Below, one piece after another: positions 35,761-44,136 of a stretch of DNA of 64,000 bases. Location: positions 58,388 to 122,387 of the forward strand of contig WRLH01000007.1 of the NCBI GenBank assembly GCA_009777715.1, written 5' to 3'. Both the position numbers and the translations under genes were made by a program. Numbering within the stretch: position 1 is the stretch's first letter; every line of letters starts with the position of its first letter. Source of the DNA: Lachnospiraceae bacterium (lineage in GTDB: Bacteria; Bacillota; Clostridia; Lachnospirales; Lachnospiraceae). The notes beneath the pieces were generated by a model, which was given only the letters and a program-made list of their open reading frames with translations, had not been told where the DNA came from and searched no databases.

Positions 35761-36579
35761 TTACCATCGTTTGGGGTAATAAGGGCCGATTGTTGCGCGG
35801 ATTTCATTGGCGACAACCTCATCACGGTAAATTAACAGCCCATCAACCTGATCAAGCAAAAGCAAACCATAATTTTCTGGGTTGTCACAAGTAGCACGGG
35901 TCCAATGAATGACAAGATAGTTAATCAGTTTTGGCCGGGTAATTTCTAGTAACGAGGCGATGTCGATAATATCATGATTTTCCATGATATCATGGACCGG
36001 GTCAAAAAACCCCCATCTGTCAACAAGGATATCACGGCCATAAGCAAGCTTGATTTCGCTTGAGTATTGGCGGACAAAATGAACGTGTTCCTTGGGGAAA
36101 ACCGCATAAATAAAATCAAATTCCGCGTCATCAAGAATAAAATCGCAGACATTAATCGTTGCTCCTGGTAAATTATGGAAATTTTCTGCCCTCGTTATAT
36201 TAGGGTTTTCATAAACATATTTCCCGCTTAAAACAATCACGATAACTAAAATAAAAAGGCTTAAATACCGATAAACGGGTTTTTTAAGGCTGATCCAAAT
36301 TTTACAGCCGGAATAAGCAATCGTAACCCCCAGCGGAAGCAGCCAGAGGAAGCGGTAATAAGTTTCTTCATCTAAAACTTTTACGTAGAGCCAGCGGGTA
36401 ACAGGAAAAAGGAAAACTAAAAGGATCGTCATCGGGGCATAGATAAAAAAAAGGCGAAGGCGTTTTTCTTTTTCCGCAAATAAAAGATAAATTACGGCGG
36501 CAAGGTAGACAAAAAAGAGATAGCCATCGCCGACATAATTTTTGAGGATATCAATGCACTCCGTAAAGACTAAAGACAT
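35761..36579 (-). CDS. Membrane protein, C-terminal half of a DUF6077-like pair
   Basis: 272 residues. About four helices (VYLAAVIYLLF, FIYAPMTILLVFLF, FLWLLPLGV, FILVIVIVL) are followed by a soluble extracytoplasmic part. The gene starts 10 bp after the stop of 36590-37651 and has GGAG at good spacing. The pair together looks like one long DUF6077-type polytopic protein, possibly a GT-C-like enzyme. It could be a true two-subunit arrangement or a split gene. Confidence 0.55.
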   Translation of the reverse strand: MSLVFTECIDILKNYVGDGYLFFVYLAAVIYLLFAEKEKRLRLFFIYAPMTILLVFLFPVTRWLYVKVLDEETYYRFLWLLPLGVTIAYSGCKIWISLKKPVYRYLSLFILVIVIVLSGKYVYENPNITRAENFHNLPGATINVCDFILDDAEFDFIYAVFPKEHVHFVRQYSSEIKLAYGRDILVDRWGFFDPVHDIMENHDIIDIASLLEITRPKLINYLVIHWTRATCDNPENYGLLLLDQVDGLLIYRDEVVANEIRATIGPYYPKRW

Positions 36580-36589
36580 TCTGGTTCTC

Positions 36590-37651
36590 CTATTTCAGAA
36601 ACAAGTACAATAATATATAAGCCGCGCCGGGAATGCCAGCCGCCATCGTTTTAAGCAAAATCGGGACGCTCCGGTAGTGAAGTGCCAAATAAAAGCCAAA
36701 AATTAAGACCATCATCAGGACAAGAAAAACAACTAGCGAGCTTGCAATGCCTGACATTAGCACTAAGGCGGCCAGCAACAACCAATAGGCACGGCAAGAA
36801 ACCTTTTCGCTAATCAGCAAAAACAACCATAAAAATGCCGGAATAATGAAACCAACGGCAAATGATTTACCTTGCCATGTCCTTGTCATCAAGAACGTTT
36901 CACTCGTAAAAATCGAAACATTGCCAAATATTTGGATTAACGCCATCAGGACCATGAAGACCGGGAGTGATTCGATTTTATTTTTAAACAAGCTTTTGCC
37001 AATCCGGAAAAATAATAAGTAAGCTAAAGGCAAAAGAAAGAGCGGCAGAATGCTATGGGCTATTATTGTCGGGTGGATTCTTGTTTTTTCTGCCAGCATC
37101 GTTATCCACAAGGGAAAAACAGCCAGGGCATTGCGCATATTAAGGACGGTGCTGTCCCCAGTATAAGGCTCGACCCGGTAAAGAAAGCCTTTTTCCTTTG
37201 CGATTAATGACTGGACAACATAATATGCGTCGTCGCCATCAAAAAAGGCATGGGTCAGCGAAATAAATAGCTGGAAAGCAAGGAGCAGGAAGAAAAGCAG
37301 CCAGATAAATTTTGCTTCAAGGGATAAAATTTTGGTTTTTGTCCTGATATGAGGCCGTACTGCCGGAACGACAATTTCTGCCCCTAACCCCAAGGAAGCC
37401 AAAGCCACCGCAAGCGGAGTAAACCACTTTAGTAGGATTGCCATCCCGCCGTGAACTGCATTAAGGACGACAATAACGCCAACTACTTCAAAAACCGCCA
37501 GATAAATAATAAACCCGGCAAGAAAAACAGTCCCTGGAGTACGGTATTCCTTTGGCAAGAAGCGGGCAGGAAGTAAACCAATCAAAAAGGGAATGATTAC
37601 TAGCCAAATTAAAAGGCCTAAAAATTGTAAAAACAGTTGCAAAACCAGCAT
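36590..37651 (-). CDS. Polytopic membrane protein, N-terminal half of a DUF6077-like pair
   Basis: 353 residues with nine or so hydrophobic helices. A conserved-looking loop FDGDDAYYVVQ lies after the fourth or fifth helix, reminiscent of the acidic first loop of GT-C glycosyltransferases. No ribosome-binding site precedes the ATG; a promoter places the transcript start at the ATG itself. Function unknown; a wall-glycan or lipid-linked sugar role is a guess. Confidence 0.55.
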   Translation of the reverse strand: MLVLQLFLQFLGLLIWLVIIPFLIGLLPARFLPKEYRTPGTVFLAGFIIYLAVFEVVGVIVVLNAVHGGMAILLKWFTPLAVALASLGLGAEIVVPAVRPHIRTKTKILSLEAKFIWLLFFLLLAFQLFISLTHAFFDGDDAYYVVQSLIAKEKGFLYRVEPYTGDSTVLNMRNALAVFPLWITMLAEKTRIHPTIIAHSILPLFLLPLAYLLFFRIGKSLFKNKIESLPVFMVLMALIQIFGNVSIFTSETFLMTRTWQGKSFAVGFIIPAFLWLFLLISEKVSCRAYWLLLAALVLMSGIASSLVVFLVLMMVLIFGFYLALHYRSVPILLKTMAAGIPGAAYILLYLFLK

Positions 37652-37657
37652 AAAATG

Positions 37658-37686
37658 ATTCTACACCATTGCCGGCCAAAAGTCCA
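37658..37686 (-). promoter_or_regulatory. Promoter predicting a leaderless transcript
   Basis: On the minus strand: TGGACT (37681-37686), 17 bp, TAGAAT (37658-37663). Seven bases downstream is 37651, the A of the ATG. Confidence 0.45.
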
Positions 37687-37702
37687 GTTATGGAAAATCA
37701 AA

Positions 37703-37910
37703 AAAACTTGCATATCAAATTTCACGGGCTTTTTTGCATTATGTGCAAGTCAAAACTTGCATATTAAGCAAATTTCACACGTTTTTTTGCATTATGTGCA
37801 AGTCAAAACTTGCATATTAAACAAATTCCACACGTTTTTTTGCATTATGTGCAAGTCAAAACTTGCATATTAAACAAATTCCACACGTTTTTTTGCATTT
37901 TGTGCAAGTT
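37703..37910. repeat. Four tandem hairpin repeats, about 53 bp each
   Basis: Units begin AAAACTTGCATAT at 37703, 37752, 37805 and 37858 (periods 49, 53, 53). Each unit has inverted arms ACTTGCA and TGCAAGT around an A/T-rich centre with a T7 run, and each could fold as a separate hairpin. The region lies between the divergently read promoter of the DUF6077-like pair and the 3' end of the SUMF1-like gene. No gene is credible in it. Confidence 0.9.
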
Positions 37911-37952
37911 TTTATGTATTTATAAATTAGAAAGCTCTATTTTGCGTATTTA

Positions 37953-38807
37953 TTATTTATTCCTGACCAGCCGGATGCCCATGTCATTAAATTGGTAATG
38001 GCCCTCAAGGAAGTTCTGATAATTGATGGCGCAGACGTCCTCTTGCCCAATCCAGCCGCCGCCCTTGATGATACGGCCATCACCGCTTGCCGGGGCTATG
38101 CCGTCACCGTTCCAGTCCCAGCACCATTCCCGCACATTACCCGACATATCATAAAGGCCAAGCTCATTGGGCAGCTTTTGCCCCACCGGCTGCGGGCGGC
38201 CATTGTTCTGCTGGATTATGCCCCAGTGCCAAAATTCAGTCAAGTATTCATCGCCCGAATTCCTAAAATGCCAAGCCACCTCGTCAGGGTCGTTGCTTCC
38301 GCTGAAAAGGTAGTTCTTGCTAAGCTGGCCGCCGCTTGCCGCATATTCCCATTCCATTTCCGTCGGGAGCCGATAGCCGTTTGCCCCGGAATCGATGGTA
38401 ACAAGCCAGCGGATATCATCAACTTCACCGAAATTGTTAGGGTCACTAACATCCTTGTCAATTATATAGCTGGGCGATAAGCCCGCCATTTCGCTTTTTT
38501 TATTTAAAAATTCAATCGCATCGTACCAGCTTACTGTTTCGACAGGCATATCATCGCCGACAAACTCCGAAGGATTGCTTCCCATGACGGCGGCCCATTC
38601 TTTTTGCGTGACAAGATGGGTGCTGATATAGAAGTCCGCAACTGATAAATTAGTGCCATAAAAATTGGAGTTAGTATTAATGAAATTTCCGCCTTTAACC
38701 AGAACAAGGCCATCGTCTATATCTGTTCCGTTGCTTCCTTTTCCACAAGCATTAAGAGCAATCGATAACGCCAGAAAAACTAGCGCGGTTAGCAGTTTTG
38801 TTTTCAT
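37953..38807 (-). CDS. Lipoprotein with formylglycine-generating-enzyme-like (SUMF1) domain
   Basis: 284 residues. The signal peptide ends in a lipobox (LNAC). The rest is an FGE-sulfatase fold: VKGGNF, THLVTQKEWAAVMG, PVETVSWYDAIEFLN, GYRLPTEMEWEYAA, LYDMSGNVREWCWDW and IKGGGW. These folds are often binding or structural modules rather than active FGE; the FGE copper cysteines are not clearly present. It is anchored outside the membrane, role unknown. Start with AAAGGAT. Confidence 0.85.
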   Translation of the reverse strand: MKTKLLTALVFLALSIALNACGKGSNGTDIDDGLVLVKGGNFINTNSNFYGTNLSVADFYISTHLVTQKEWAAVMGSNPSEFVGDDMPVETVSWYDAIEFLNKKSEMAGLSPSYIIDKDVSDPNNFGEVDDIRWLVTIDSGANGYRLPTEMEWEYAASGGQLSKNYLFSGSNDPDEVAWHFRNSGDEYLTEFWHWGIIQQNNGRPQPVGQKLPNELGLYDMSGNVREWCWDWNGDGIAPASGDGRIIKGGGWIGQEDVCAINYQNFLEGHYQFNDMGIRLVRNK

Positions 38808-38847
38808 ATTTATCCTTTCTTTTGAAAATTTTAAAAATCAGCATAAA

Positions 38848-38878
38848 GTTACAGTCCAGCCAAGGGCTGAACTGTAAC
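38848..38878 (-). terminator. Terminator-like hairpin after the xylanase gene
   Basis: GTTACAGT..CAGCC paired with GGCTG..ACTGTAAC around AAG. In the minus direction it is followed by a T-rich stretch, fitting the 3' end of the xylanase transcript. Confidence 0.65.
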
Positions 38879-38935
38879 AGCATGATCCATCTGCCAGATG
38901 TCTGCCTATCCGAAGTGCCTAGAAACTAATGGGGT

Positions 38936-39640
38936 TTACCATACAGTTGCGTTAGCGCTTCCAGAACTCTGGTAAGCTTCCATGATTACGGTTTGGTAAT
39001 CATGCTGGCTTAAGTTTGTGAAATTAGGATTTGTCACCTGTCTCCATCTGTTGATGTGGTTTTGGAAGGTGATGGTATTGTTTTGGTTCAGCGTCCTTTG
39101 TGATGTCCTTACGCTCTTAATCTTTAAGAAGGGACCATTTCCGGTAATGTTTGCTCCGGTCATCTGCTCGGAAATGACATTGTAAGTTCCGCCGTCACTG
39201 GTGAGAGTGCCGTGGTTCGTTCCGGTGGTGTTTCCGTAGTTGACCCATGCGTCCACAACATACCATTCTGTCAAGGGGCTTCGCATCCAGCCATATCCTG
39301 TGAAGTAAGTGCAGCCGTTGCCGCCGCTAGTATGGTTAAACAAACCAGCATTGTAATTAAGGACTCTGTTATCACGTCCGGTTCTCCAACCCATGCCTTG
39401 CAGGGAATTAAATCCGCGGCCTTGGATTTTCGTTTCCCAGGTGACGTTAAATTGGCCTGTGCTCAAACTCGAACTGACGGTTACTTTTCCGACCGAACAG
39501 TCTTTGGTGCCATTCGCTGTGATATTGCCGCAGCAGCTTGTCCAGCTTTGGAAGTAGTCGCGGGCGAAAACAGGTGTGCTTCCAATAGCAAAAACCATTG
39601 TCATCGCGAGAACTACAGCTATTACTCTTTTGATCTTCAT
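38936..39640 (-). CDS. Secreted GH11 endo-1,4-beta-xylanase
   Basis: 234 residues: signal peptide to about residue 26 (VFA-RDYF), then one GH11 jelly-roll domain. YGWMRSPLTEWYVVD carries the nucleophile glutamate (E125), and VIMEAYQSSGSA carries the acid/base glutamate (E221). The RTLNQNNTITFQNHINRW block is also typical. It should cut xylan. There is an unusual Cys pair (SCCGN) near the N-terminus and no carbohydrate-binding module. No other xylan gene is adjacent. Confidence 0.88.
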   Translation of the reverse strand: MKIKRVIAVVLAMTMVFAIGSTPVFARDYFQSWTSCCGNITANGTKDCSVGKVTVSSSLSTGQFNVTWETKIQGRGFNSLQGMGWRTGRDNRVLNYNAGLFNHTSGGNGCTYFTGYGWMRSPLTEWYVVDAWVNYGNTTGTNHGTLTSDGGTYNVISEQMTGANITGNGPFLKIKSVRTSQRTLNQNNTITFQNHINRWRQVTNPNFTNLSQHDYQTVIMEAYQSSGSANATVW

Positions 39641-39874
39641 TTGAATTTTCCTTTCTTTTTCTCATTGGTTGACGGTTACGGTAATACAGTTTAATGCTTT
39701 AAGACATCTGGCTTTTGTCTCATGATAGGACTCAAATATTTGTTATAATTCTATTCTAACATATATTTGTTGCTAATAAACATAATTCTTGCTATCTTTG
39801 CAAAATTTGACAATTTTTTTGCGAAAGAGATTGCGGAGCGATTGCGAAGCAGATTGCGGCTCGGGGGCCGCAAT

Positions 39875-40048
39875 GTCGGTACTGACGTACCGACTTAAAA
39901 AAATGCTTCGCATTTTCCCTTGTAAGGATTTACTTGGCTCGTGCGTGTGGATTATGGTATAATGAATAATCAGCAGGAAAATAAGCGACCGCGAAGCGGG
40001 CATTTGTTTTCATCTGATTATTCAACGACAGACCGCAGGTCTGGAGTT
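39875..40048 (+). repeat. Hairpin-rich promoter-bearing dispersed element, copy 2
   Basis: Plus-strand counterpart of 3152-3450. Order: stem GTCGGTAC/GTACCGAC with loop TGAC, AAAATGC/GCATTTT hairpin, promoter box, CCGC/GCGG hairpin, CATTTGTTTTCA, and CAGACC/GGTCTG hairpin ending GGAGTT. Relative to copy 1 the first stem has a compensating A-T to G-C change, and the roughly 80-bp internal insert is absent. Confidence 0.8.
39934..39963 (+). promoter_or_regulatory. Promoter carried by the dispersed element
   Basis: TTGGCT (39934-39939), 18 bp, TATAAT (39958-39963) with extended TGG. It points at the GT2-TPR gene and would give a leader of about 108 nt containing the terminal hairpin. Confidence 0.65.
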
Positions 40049-40077
40049 GTTGTAAATCATGATAGAGGAGTATTGCC

Positions 40078-41127
40078 GTGAAGCCTATTTCCGTTTGCAT
40101 GATTGCAAAAAATGAGGAAAAGTATCTTGCTAAATGCCTTAGCTTGCTGCGTCCGCATTTTACCGAAATCATTGTTGTTGATACCGGGTCAACTGATAAG
40201 ACAGTCGCGATTGCCAAGGAATATGCTGACAAGGTCTGCCACTTTGACTGGATTAACGATTTTTCCGCCGCCCGTAATTTTTCGCTCCGCCAAGCAAGCA
40301 ATGATTGGGTTTTGGTGGTGGATTGTGATGAGTTCCTTGAAGATATAGATATGGCGGAAATTCTTAAGCTGGCAGTAAAATGCCCGCAAGCCATCGGGAT
40401 GATTATCAGGAATAATCCTTATGAGAGCGAAAATCAGCCAAAATCAATCCTGACTGAGCGTGTTGCCCGGCTTTTTGACCGCAGAATCCACCATTACCAA
40501 GGCATAATCCATGAGCAGGTGCTTCCGATTGACGGAAGCGAGCCGCAATATTTCCCGATTCCGTTAAGCTTTTACCATGAGGGATATGTAAATCCAACGA
40601 CCGCAGCCGAAAAGGCGAACCGTAACCTTGATTTATTATTCACTGACCTTAATAAAAATGGGCCTGACCCCTATACCTATTTTCAAATCGCCCAGTCTTA
40701 TACCGCCCTTAATGAAACCGAAGAGGCTTATAAATTTTATGGCATGGCTTTAGAATTTGACTTAGACCCCTTAAAAGAATATGTCCGGACAATGGTTGAA
40801 TCATATGGTTATGCCTTGCTTAATCTTAAGCTCTATGCCGAAGCCCTGAATTTTGAGAATATTTATCATGAATTTGCAACGCGGGCAGACTTTCTTTTTT
40901 TGATGGGGTTAATCTACATGAATAACGCTTTATTTGACCAAGCGATTGCGGAATTTAAAAAAGCAACAACGATGAAAGAATTTGCAGTTGCCGGGGTGAA
41001 TAGCTATAGCGCGTATTACAATATCGGGGTCATTTATGAATGCACCGGAAATGCCAAGCTGGCGCGGGAATACTACCAAAAATGCGGAAACTACGCCCCG
41101 GCAATGGAACGGCTTGCTTCTATATAG
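40078..41127 (+). CDS. GT2 glycosyltransferase with TPR-like C-terminus
   Basis: 349 residues. The N-terminal GT2 domain has ISVCMIAKNEEKYL, VDTGSTDKT, FSAARNFSL and VDCDEFL. A C-terminal half of helical repeats (IAQSYTALNETEEAYKFYGMAL, YYNIGVIYECTGNAKLAREYY) is TPR-like. Similar proteins glycosylate proteins or peptides (SunS-like) or surface polymers. The GTG start is supported by AGAGGAG. It is monocistronic and driven by the element promoter. Confidence 0.85.
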   Translation: MKPISVCMIAKNEEKYLAKCLSLLRPHFTEIIVVDTGSTDKTVAIAKEYADKVCHFDWINDFSAARNFSLRQASNDWVLVVDCDEFLEDIDMAEILKLAVKCPQAIGMIIRNNPYESENQPKSILTERVARLFDRRIHHYQGIIHEQVLPIDGSEPQYFPIPLSFYHEGYVNPTTAAEKANRNLDLLFTDLNKNGPDPYTYFQIAQSYTALNETEEAYKFYGMALEFDLDPLKEYVRTMVESYGYALLNLKLYAEALNFENIYHEFATRADFLFLMGLIYMNNALFDQAIAEFKKATTMKEFAVAGVNSYSAYYNIGVIYECTGNAKLAREYYQKCGNYAPAMERLASI

Positions 41128-41137
41128 AAGTAACACA

Positions 41138-42358
41138 TTATATCGCCCATAAAGGAATAATCCTAAAGCCTTCATTTAGCGGCAATAAATCTTGCGACAA
41201 GCAGACTACTCCGCCTTCACCAACCTTGACTTCCTTAATCTCGCCTAACATCGCAAAATGCTTGATATCCTTTAGGCTAGGATTTGTCCTTTGCTTTATT
41301 TCCAGCGGAAACAATGTATTATCTTGAAAAATCAAAAGATCAATTTCATGACCGTTTCCATCGCGCAAGAAATAAAAATCTTCCTGTCTGCCCGCATTGG
41401 TGTAACTTTTCAATATTTCACTAACCACAAACGTTTCAAAAAAATGTCCGCTCATCGCGCCATTAAAAAGCGTTTCTGATGATAACCATCTAAGCAGGTA
41501 CGCCGCAAGCCCGGTATCTAAGAAATAAAGTTTTGGCGTTTTAACCGCGCGTTTAATTGCATTATTTGAATATGGTTTCAGCAAATAGATTATTCCGCTC
41601 GTTTTCAAAATTGAAAGCCAGCGTTTTGCAGTTGGTTCACTTATGCCAACTTTTCTTGCTAATGACGCAATATTAAGCAATTGCCCCGTCATCGAAGCAC
41701 AGGCCGTCATGAATTTAAGAAAATCAGCTTCATCAGCTACTTGCGTAAGTTTACGAACATCACGTTCGATATAAGTTTTGACATAATCAGAATAATAATT
41801 CTGCCAGTCAAAATCTATGTTCGTAAATAATTCTGGCATTGAGCCGCGATGAATGATCGGCCAAAGCTCTTTAATGGCCAATTCTTTTTTTGCTTTTTTC
41901 CTCTCCATCAAATAATCAAGAGTTGGCAAAAAGGGGACGTACCAATCTTCTTTTCTCATCTCCCTAAGTGACAATCCTAAAAGCTCTAAAATACCGGCAC
42001 GTCCAGCCAAGCTTTCGCTTGCGTTTTTCATTAATTCGAATTTTTGCGATCCGGTTAAGAAAAAATCGCCTTTACGCTTGCTCTTATCTAATGCTATCTT
42101 TATATAAGGAAAAATTTCGGGAGCATACTGGACTTCATCAATGAAAATTGGGGGCGGATTCATTTGCATAAATGCCGCAGCATCTCCTATTGCCCTGTCC
42201 CTTACCGTCAAATCATCAAAAGTAACCTTCGTAATATCCGGTTTAATATTTTCGATTAAAGTCGTCTTGCCAACCTGCCTTGCTCCGGTTAAGACTATCG
42301 CTCCGCGTTCTTTTGCCCGCTGTAAAAGAGCTATTTCTATATGACGTTTTATATACAC
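41138..42358 (-). CDS. AAA_14/DUF4143 ATPase
   Basis: 406 residues. Walker A is TGARQVGKTTLI, the Walker B region is IFIDEVQYAPEI, and sensor FFLTGSQKFELM follows; a C-terminal DUF4143 domain has a winged-helix part and the nuclease-like ending GHEIDLLIFQDNTLFPLEIK. The family is common in anaerobes and poorly understood; DNA repair or mobile-element roles are proposed. GTG start with AAGGAG. A palindrome upstream may be its operator. Confidence 0.88.
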   Translation of the reverse strand: MYIKRHIEIALLQRAKERGAIVLTGARQVGKTTLIENIKPDITKVTFDDLTVRDRAIGDAAAFMQMNPPPIFIDEVQYAPEIFPYIKIALDKSKRKGDFFLTGSQKFELMKNASESLAGRAGILELLGLSLREMRKEDWYVPFLPTLDYLMERKKAKKELAIKELWPIIHRGSMPELFTNIDFDWQNYYSDYVKTYIERDVRKLTQVADEADFLKFMTACASMTGQLLNIASLARKVGISEPTAKRWLSILKTSGIIYLLKPYSNNAIKRAVKTPKLYFLDTGLAAYLLRWLSSETLFNGAMSGHFFETFVVSEILKSYTNAGRQEDFYFLRDGNGHEIDLLIFQDNTLFPLEIKQRTNPSLKDIKHFAMLGEIKEVKVGEGGVVCLSQDLLPLNEGFRIIPLWAI

Positions 42359-42382
42359 GCTTTCTCCTTATTTTCCGTTATT

Positions 42383-42399
42383 CTAATATCCAATATTAG
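42383..42399. promoter_or_regulatory. Palindrome upstream of the DUF4143 ATPase gene
   Basis: CTAATAT-CCA-ATATTAG, perfect 7-bp arms, 25 bp before the start codon. It is a possible autoregulatory operator or small mRNA hairpin. Confidence 0.4.
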
Positions 42400-42433
42400 T
42401 TTAACATAGTTTTCAAAGAGAAACAAGGCTATC

Positions 42434-43804
42434 TTACTTCGGCAGGCCTGCAAAACCTTTCTCCAAATCCTCATCGGTCGGAACATAATCCGTCATCAGG
42501 CCGTCATTATATTTCTCATAAGCCATCATGTCAAAATACCCTGTCCCCGAAAGGCCAAAAAGGATCGTTTTTTCTTCGCCAGTTTCTTTGCATTTCAAGG
42601 CTTCGTCAATTGCCCCTTTAATCGCGTGGGAACTTTCCGGGGCAGGAAGAAGGCCTTCGCTGCGGGCGAACTTTCTGGCCGCCGCAAAAACTTCGGTCTG
42701 CGTCACCGCTCTTGCTTCCATCAGGCCATCATCATAAAGCTGGGACAAAATCGAACTCATTCCATGGAAACGCAAGCCGCCGGAATGCTCCGGAGCTGGC
42801 ATGAAACCAGAACCAAGCGTATACATCTTTGCCAGCGGGCAAATCATGCCGGTATCACAAAAATCATAAACATATTTTCCGCGGGTAAAGCTGGGGCAAG
42901 AAGCCGGTTCAACGGCAATAAAGCGGTAATCAGCTTCTCCGCGTAATTTTTCGCCCATAAAGGGGGCAATCAATCCGCCCAGGTTTGAGCCGCCCCCGGC
43001 ACAGCCGATGATTATGTCCGGCTTAATTCCATATTTGTCCACGGCAACTTTGGTTTCTAGCCCAATAATTGATTGGTGCAAAAGCACCTGTGCCAAGACC
43101 GAGCCTAGGACATAACGGTAACCTTCTGTTGTCACCGCCACCTCAACCGCTTCCGAGATGGCACAGCCAAGGCTTCCGCTTGTTCCGGGGAAATCAGCAA
43201 GAATCTTTTTCCCGATTTCGGTTTCATTAGATGGCGATGGCGTCACTTTCGCGCCATAAGTCCGCATTACTTCACGGCGGTACGGTTTTTGCTCATATGA
43301 CGATTTGACCATGAAAACTTTTAAATCAAGGTCAAGATAAGCGCAAGCCATCGAAAGGGCTGTCCCCCATTGGCCAGCTCCTGTTTCTGTCGTCACACCC
43401 TTTAAGCCTTGCTGTTTTGCATAAAAAGCTTGGGCAATTGCGGAATTAAGCTTGTGGCTTCCGCTGGTATTATTTCCTTCGAATTTGTAATAAATCTTCG
43501 CCGGGGTCTTAAGCTTTTCCTCAAGGCAATAAGCCCTGACCAAGGGAGCGGGGCGGTACATCTTGTAAAAGTTAAGAATCTCCGCCGGGATATCAAAATA
43601 AGCGGTCGTCTCATCAAGCTCCTGTTTGACCAGCTCGGCGCAGAAAACGCCTTCCAGCTCCGCCGCGGCCATTGGTTCTTTCGTGCCGGGATTGAGAAGC
43701 GGGGCCGGCTTATTTTTCATGTCGGCGCGGACATTGTACCACTTCGTTGGCATTTCATGTTCTTCCAAATATATTTTGTAGGGGATATTTTTTTCCAATG
43801 ACAT
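42434..43804 (-). CDS. TrpB-like pyridoxal-phosphate enzyme (TrpB2 type)
   Basis: 456 residues, longer than TrpB1 and with the TrpB2 start region. PLP lysine K118 lies in NNTSGSHKLNSA, the catalytic glutamate region is TTETGAGQWG, and the phosphate loop is GCAGGGSNLGG. It condenses indole with serine to tryptophan or acts as a serine deaminase or salvage enzyme; no trpA or other trp gene is adjacent. It has its own strong promoter and GGAGG. Confidence 0.9.
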   Translation of the reverse strand: MSLEKNIPYKIYLEEHEMPTKWYNVRADMKNKPAPLLNPGTKEPMAAAELEGVFCAELVKQELDETTAYFDIPAEILNFYKMYRPAPLVRAYCLEEKLKTPAKIYYKFEGNNTSGSHKLNSAIAQAFYAKQQGLKGVTTETGAGQWGTALSMACAYLDLDLKVFMVKSSYEQKPYRREVMRTYGAKVTPSPSNETEIGKKILADFPGTSGSLGCAISEAVEVAVTTEGYRYVLGSVLAQVLLHQSIIGLETKVAVDKYGIKPDIIIGCAGGGSNLGGLIAPFMGEKLRGEADYRFIAVEPASCPSFTRGKYVYDFCDTGMICPLAKMYTLGSGFMPAPEHSGGLRFHGMSSILSQLYDDGLMEARAVTQTEVFAAARKFARSEGLLPAPESSHAIKGAIDEALKCKETGEEKTILFGLSGTGYFDMMAYEKYNDGLMTDYVPTDEDLEKGFAGLPK

Positions 43805-43843
43805 CTCTAAAACCTCCGTTATTTTGCCCTTTTCTTTAAGTCA

Positions 43844-43872
43844 ATTATAGCTTATCTTTTTTATTCCGTCAA
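43844..43872 (-). promoter_or_regulatory. Promoter of the TrpB-like gene
   Basis: On the minus strand: TTGACG (43867-43872), 17 bp, TATAAT (43844-43849). The start near 43837 leaves about 33 nt of leader, too short for a tryptophan attenuator. Confidence 0.75.
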
Positions 43873-43924
43873 ACGATGTTGATTTTTCGTAAATTACATG
43901 GTAAACTTTTAATAATGTTTATGG

Positions 43925-44070
43925 CCTAGCGCGTGGCATATCTGATTTCTATAACAGACCGTTGGAAAACGTCGGCACTAGGTTTCGTTTCCCAGAAACC
44001 ATAGTACCGCTACGTTTTACACGAGCGAGAGCGAGTCTGTGTAGAAATACAGAATATGCTTAGCGCTAGG
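43925..44070 (-). repeat. Structured hairpin element, copy C
   Basis: Minus-strand copy of the element at 24000-24141. Stems: CCTAGCGC/GCGCTAGG (43925-43932, 44063-44070), a 15-bp stem with two bulges (CATAT, CTG, ATTTCTA and partners), ACAGAC/GTCTGT, AAAACGT/ACGTTTT, GGCAC/GTACC (one G-T), and GGTTTC/GAAACC. On the minus strand CGCTCTCGCTC follows the ACAGAC stem, and AGC faces a single G, as in copies A and B. It lies between two divergent promoters and outside both predicted transcripts. Confidence 0.82.
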
Positions 44071-44092
44071 TATTTCACAGCAGTATTAATTA

Positions 44093-44108
44093 AATAACAG
44101 GTGTTATT
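44093..44108. repeat. 16-bp palindrome upstream of ptb
   Basis: Exact AATAACAGGTGTTATT, 29 bp before the ptb start codon; it is the copy best placed to be an operator. Confidence 0.8.
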
Positions 44109-44136
44109 AAATATCATTCACAGGAGCATGAACTAA

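Larger units (their letters stand above)
39641..40077. other. Intergenic region with xylanase upstream DNA, REP-like unit and element copy 2
   Basis: 39641-39820 is AT-rich DNA upstream of the xylanase; I see no convincing promoter pair. 39826-39870 holds degenerate ATTGCG palindromes of the REP-like kind. 39875-40048 is the promoter-bearing element described separately. 40049-40077 is the ribosome-binding region (AGAGGAG) of the next gene. Confidence 0.6.

Noticed and set aside
37637..37998. Frames across the 53-bp tandem repeat
   Set aside because: Repeat-derived, no ribosome-binding site, codon use unlike neighbours.
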